Part shown: in pieces, positions 63,229 through 64,000 of the stretch
Numbering within the stretch: position 1 is the stretch's first letter
Layout: the number at the start of each line of letters is the position of its first letter
Source of the DNA: Streptomyces aurantiacus
Lineage (GTDB): Bacteria > Actinomycetota > Actinomycetes > Streptomycetales > Streptomycetaceae
Assembly: GCF_001418335.1 (NCBI RefSeq)
Contig: NZ_LIPP01000059.1
Location: 1 to 64,000, forward strand
Length of the DNA stretch: 64,000 nucleotides
Reading direction: 5' to 3'
Translations under genes and position numbers: made by a program
The notes under the pieces: model-generated
The model's database searches: none
What the model was told of the DNA's origin: nothing
Seen by the model: only the letters and a program-made list of their open reading frames with translations

Positions 63229-64000
63229 TCAGGCCACGTCAAGAACGACCTTTCCGTGTACTTTCCGTGCGAACAGCGCCTGGACTGCGTCGTCCACGTC
63301 CTGCCAGTCGCCTCGCAGTCCGACCGGTGCCGAGAGCCTCCCGGCGGCCATGAGGCCCAGCAGGTCCGTCAGTTCCCCGCTGGTCGGCGTCATGTCGCCG
63401 TACGTGGCGATGCTGCGGGGCTCGCCGAAGCCGAACAAGGCCCCTGCCGGGAACGTGGTTTCCTGCCCCGAGGAGTAACCGACCAGGTGGATGGTGCCGC
63501 CCTCGGCGAGGACACTCCACGCCTGGGCCACCAGCGGTCCGCCGACCGTGTCCAGGACGAGGTCGAACCGGCCCTCGGTCTCGGCCAGGCCTGCCAGGTC
63601 GGTCAGGTCGGTCAGGACCTCGTGGGCGCCGAGTTCGCGGAGTCCGGCGGCCCGGTCCGGTGAACCGACGAGTGCCGTCACCCGGGCGCCCGCCAGCGCC
63701 GCCAGTTGGACGGCGAAGTGCCCCACTCCCCCGCTGGCGCCGGTGACCAGGACGCTGCGGGCCAGCAGGGAACGCTTGCGCAGCACCCGCAATGCGGTGA
63801 CCCCCGCGATCCCCAGCGCGGCGGCGTCGGCCAGGTCCACGCCCTCGGGGACGGTGCCGAGCGAGGCGGGGCTGACTGCCACCCGCTCCGCCCACGCGTG
63901 GCGAGCCATTCCCACGGCGACGCGCGTACCTTCGGGCGGCCCCGAGCCGTCGGACGCGGCGCGCACCACGACGCCGGCCGCGTCGTGACCGTGCACAGCG
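63229..64000 (-). CDS. NADP-dependent quinone oxidoreductase-like protein, partial
   Basis: C-terminal 257 residues of an MDR-superfamily reductase; the N terminus lies beyond the window. GHDAAGVVV, then VLVTGASGGVGHFAVQLAAL (nucleotide binding), TVGGPLVAQAW and KVHGKVVLDVA at the end. No structural zinc Cys cluster is present, as in quinone oxidoreductases. An AraC regulator follows 71 bp downstream. Confidence 0.88.
   Translation of the reverse strand, partial: AVHGHDAAGVVVRAASDGSGPPEGTRVAVGMARHAWAERVAVSPASLGTVPEGVDLADAAALGIAGVTALRVLRKRSLLARSVLVTGASGGVGHFAVQLAALAGARVTALVGSPDRAAGLRELGAHEVLTDLTDLAGLAETEGRFDLVLDTVGGPLVAQAWSVLAEGGTIHLVGYSSGQETTFPAGALFGFGEPRSIATYGDMTPTSGELTDLLGLMAAGRLSAPVGLRGDWQDVDDAVQALFARKVHGKVVLDVA

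Overview
The window looks like a chromosome-arm segment of a Streptomyces or close relative. G+C is very high with strongly biased third codon positions. Starts are often GTG, and adjacent genes commonly overlap by ATGA or GTGA. A few genes carry rare in-frame TTA (bldA-type) codons. Several recognisable streptomycete loci are present: a rheA/hsp18 heat-shock pair with its operator, a xylFGH/rok7B7-like sugar locus, Doc-like toxin-antitoxin genes, and many F420/flavin (LLM) oxidoreductases. I see no tRNA, rRNA, CRISPR array, PKS or NRPS. All function statements come from reading motifs by eye; nothing was searched.

Layout. 0-9.5 kb: a CPA2-type antiporter, then a compact enzyme group. On the minus strand are a FOXRED2-like flavin monooxygenase, an FMN alpha-hydroxy-acid oxidase and a cytochrome P450. 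Divergent to them is an MIO-type aromatic amino acid ammonia-lyase/aminomutase with a tyrosine-type selectivity signature, whose 3' end overlaps an OmpR-type two-component system. 9.7-10 kb: relic of an IS-associated ExeA-like ATPase. 10.2-18.7 kb: a sulfate-ester utilisation locus with formylglycine-generating enzyme, SsuABC/TauABC-like transporter, ROK regulator, Cys-type sulfatase and a Tat-exported GH43-like protein. 18.7-27.6 kb: an eroded accessory belt with a truncated Doc-like toxin, an esterase, MerR and HxlR regulators, pieces of IS3, IS110, IS5 and TauE/SafE genes, orphan hypotheticals and a frameshifted gene.

27.6-34.7 kb: a catabolic cluster (AraC regulator, acyl-CoA ligase, amidohydrolase, an SDR without the usual YxxxK, an LLM oxidoreductase, a second SDR and an IclR regulator). 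34.8-41.4 kb: another SDR, about 1 kb of non-coding DNA with a 26-bp tandem repeat, then xylFGH and a ROK regulator. 41.7-44.4 kb: a large protein joining an N-terminal P-loop NTPase and winged-helix region to a C-terminal Ser/Thr kinase, with a TTA codon; this is the strongest candidate for an undescribed system. 44.8-47.2 kb: membrane protein plus NarL-type two-component system. 47.4-53.1 kb: a stress island with MerR, an RsbW-like ATPase, rheA/hsp18, two DUF2267 proteins, a PAP2 phosphatase and an LLM oxidoreductase.

53.2-58.6 kb: a second decayed belt (epoxide hydrolase with four stops, the 3' half of a ferredoxin-type reductase, a VOC fragment, a 5'-truncated MFS transporter) mixed with an intact lipoprotein, a nucleotidyltransferase and a VOC protein. 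58.7-64 kb: a MarR/VOC divergent pair with clear operators, another VOC protein, an LLM oxidoreductase, a palindrome-controlled toxin-antitoxin pair, an AraC regulator and a zinc-less quinone oxidoreductase cut by the window edge.
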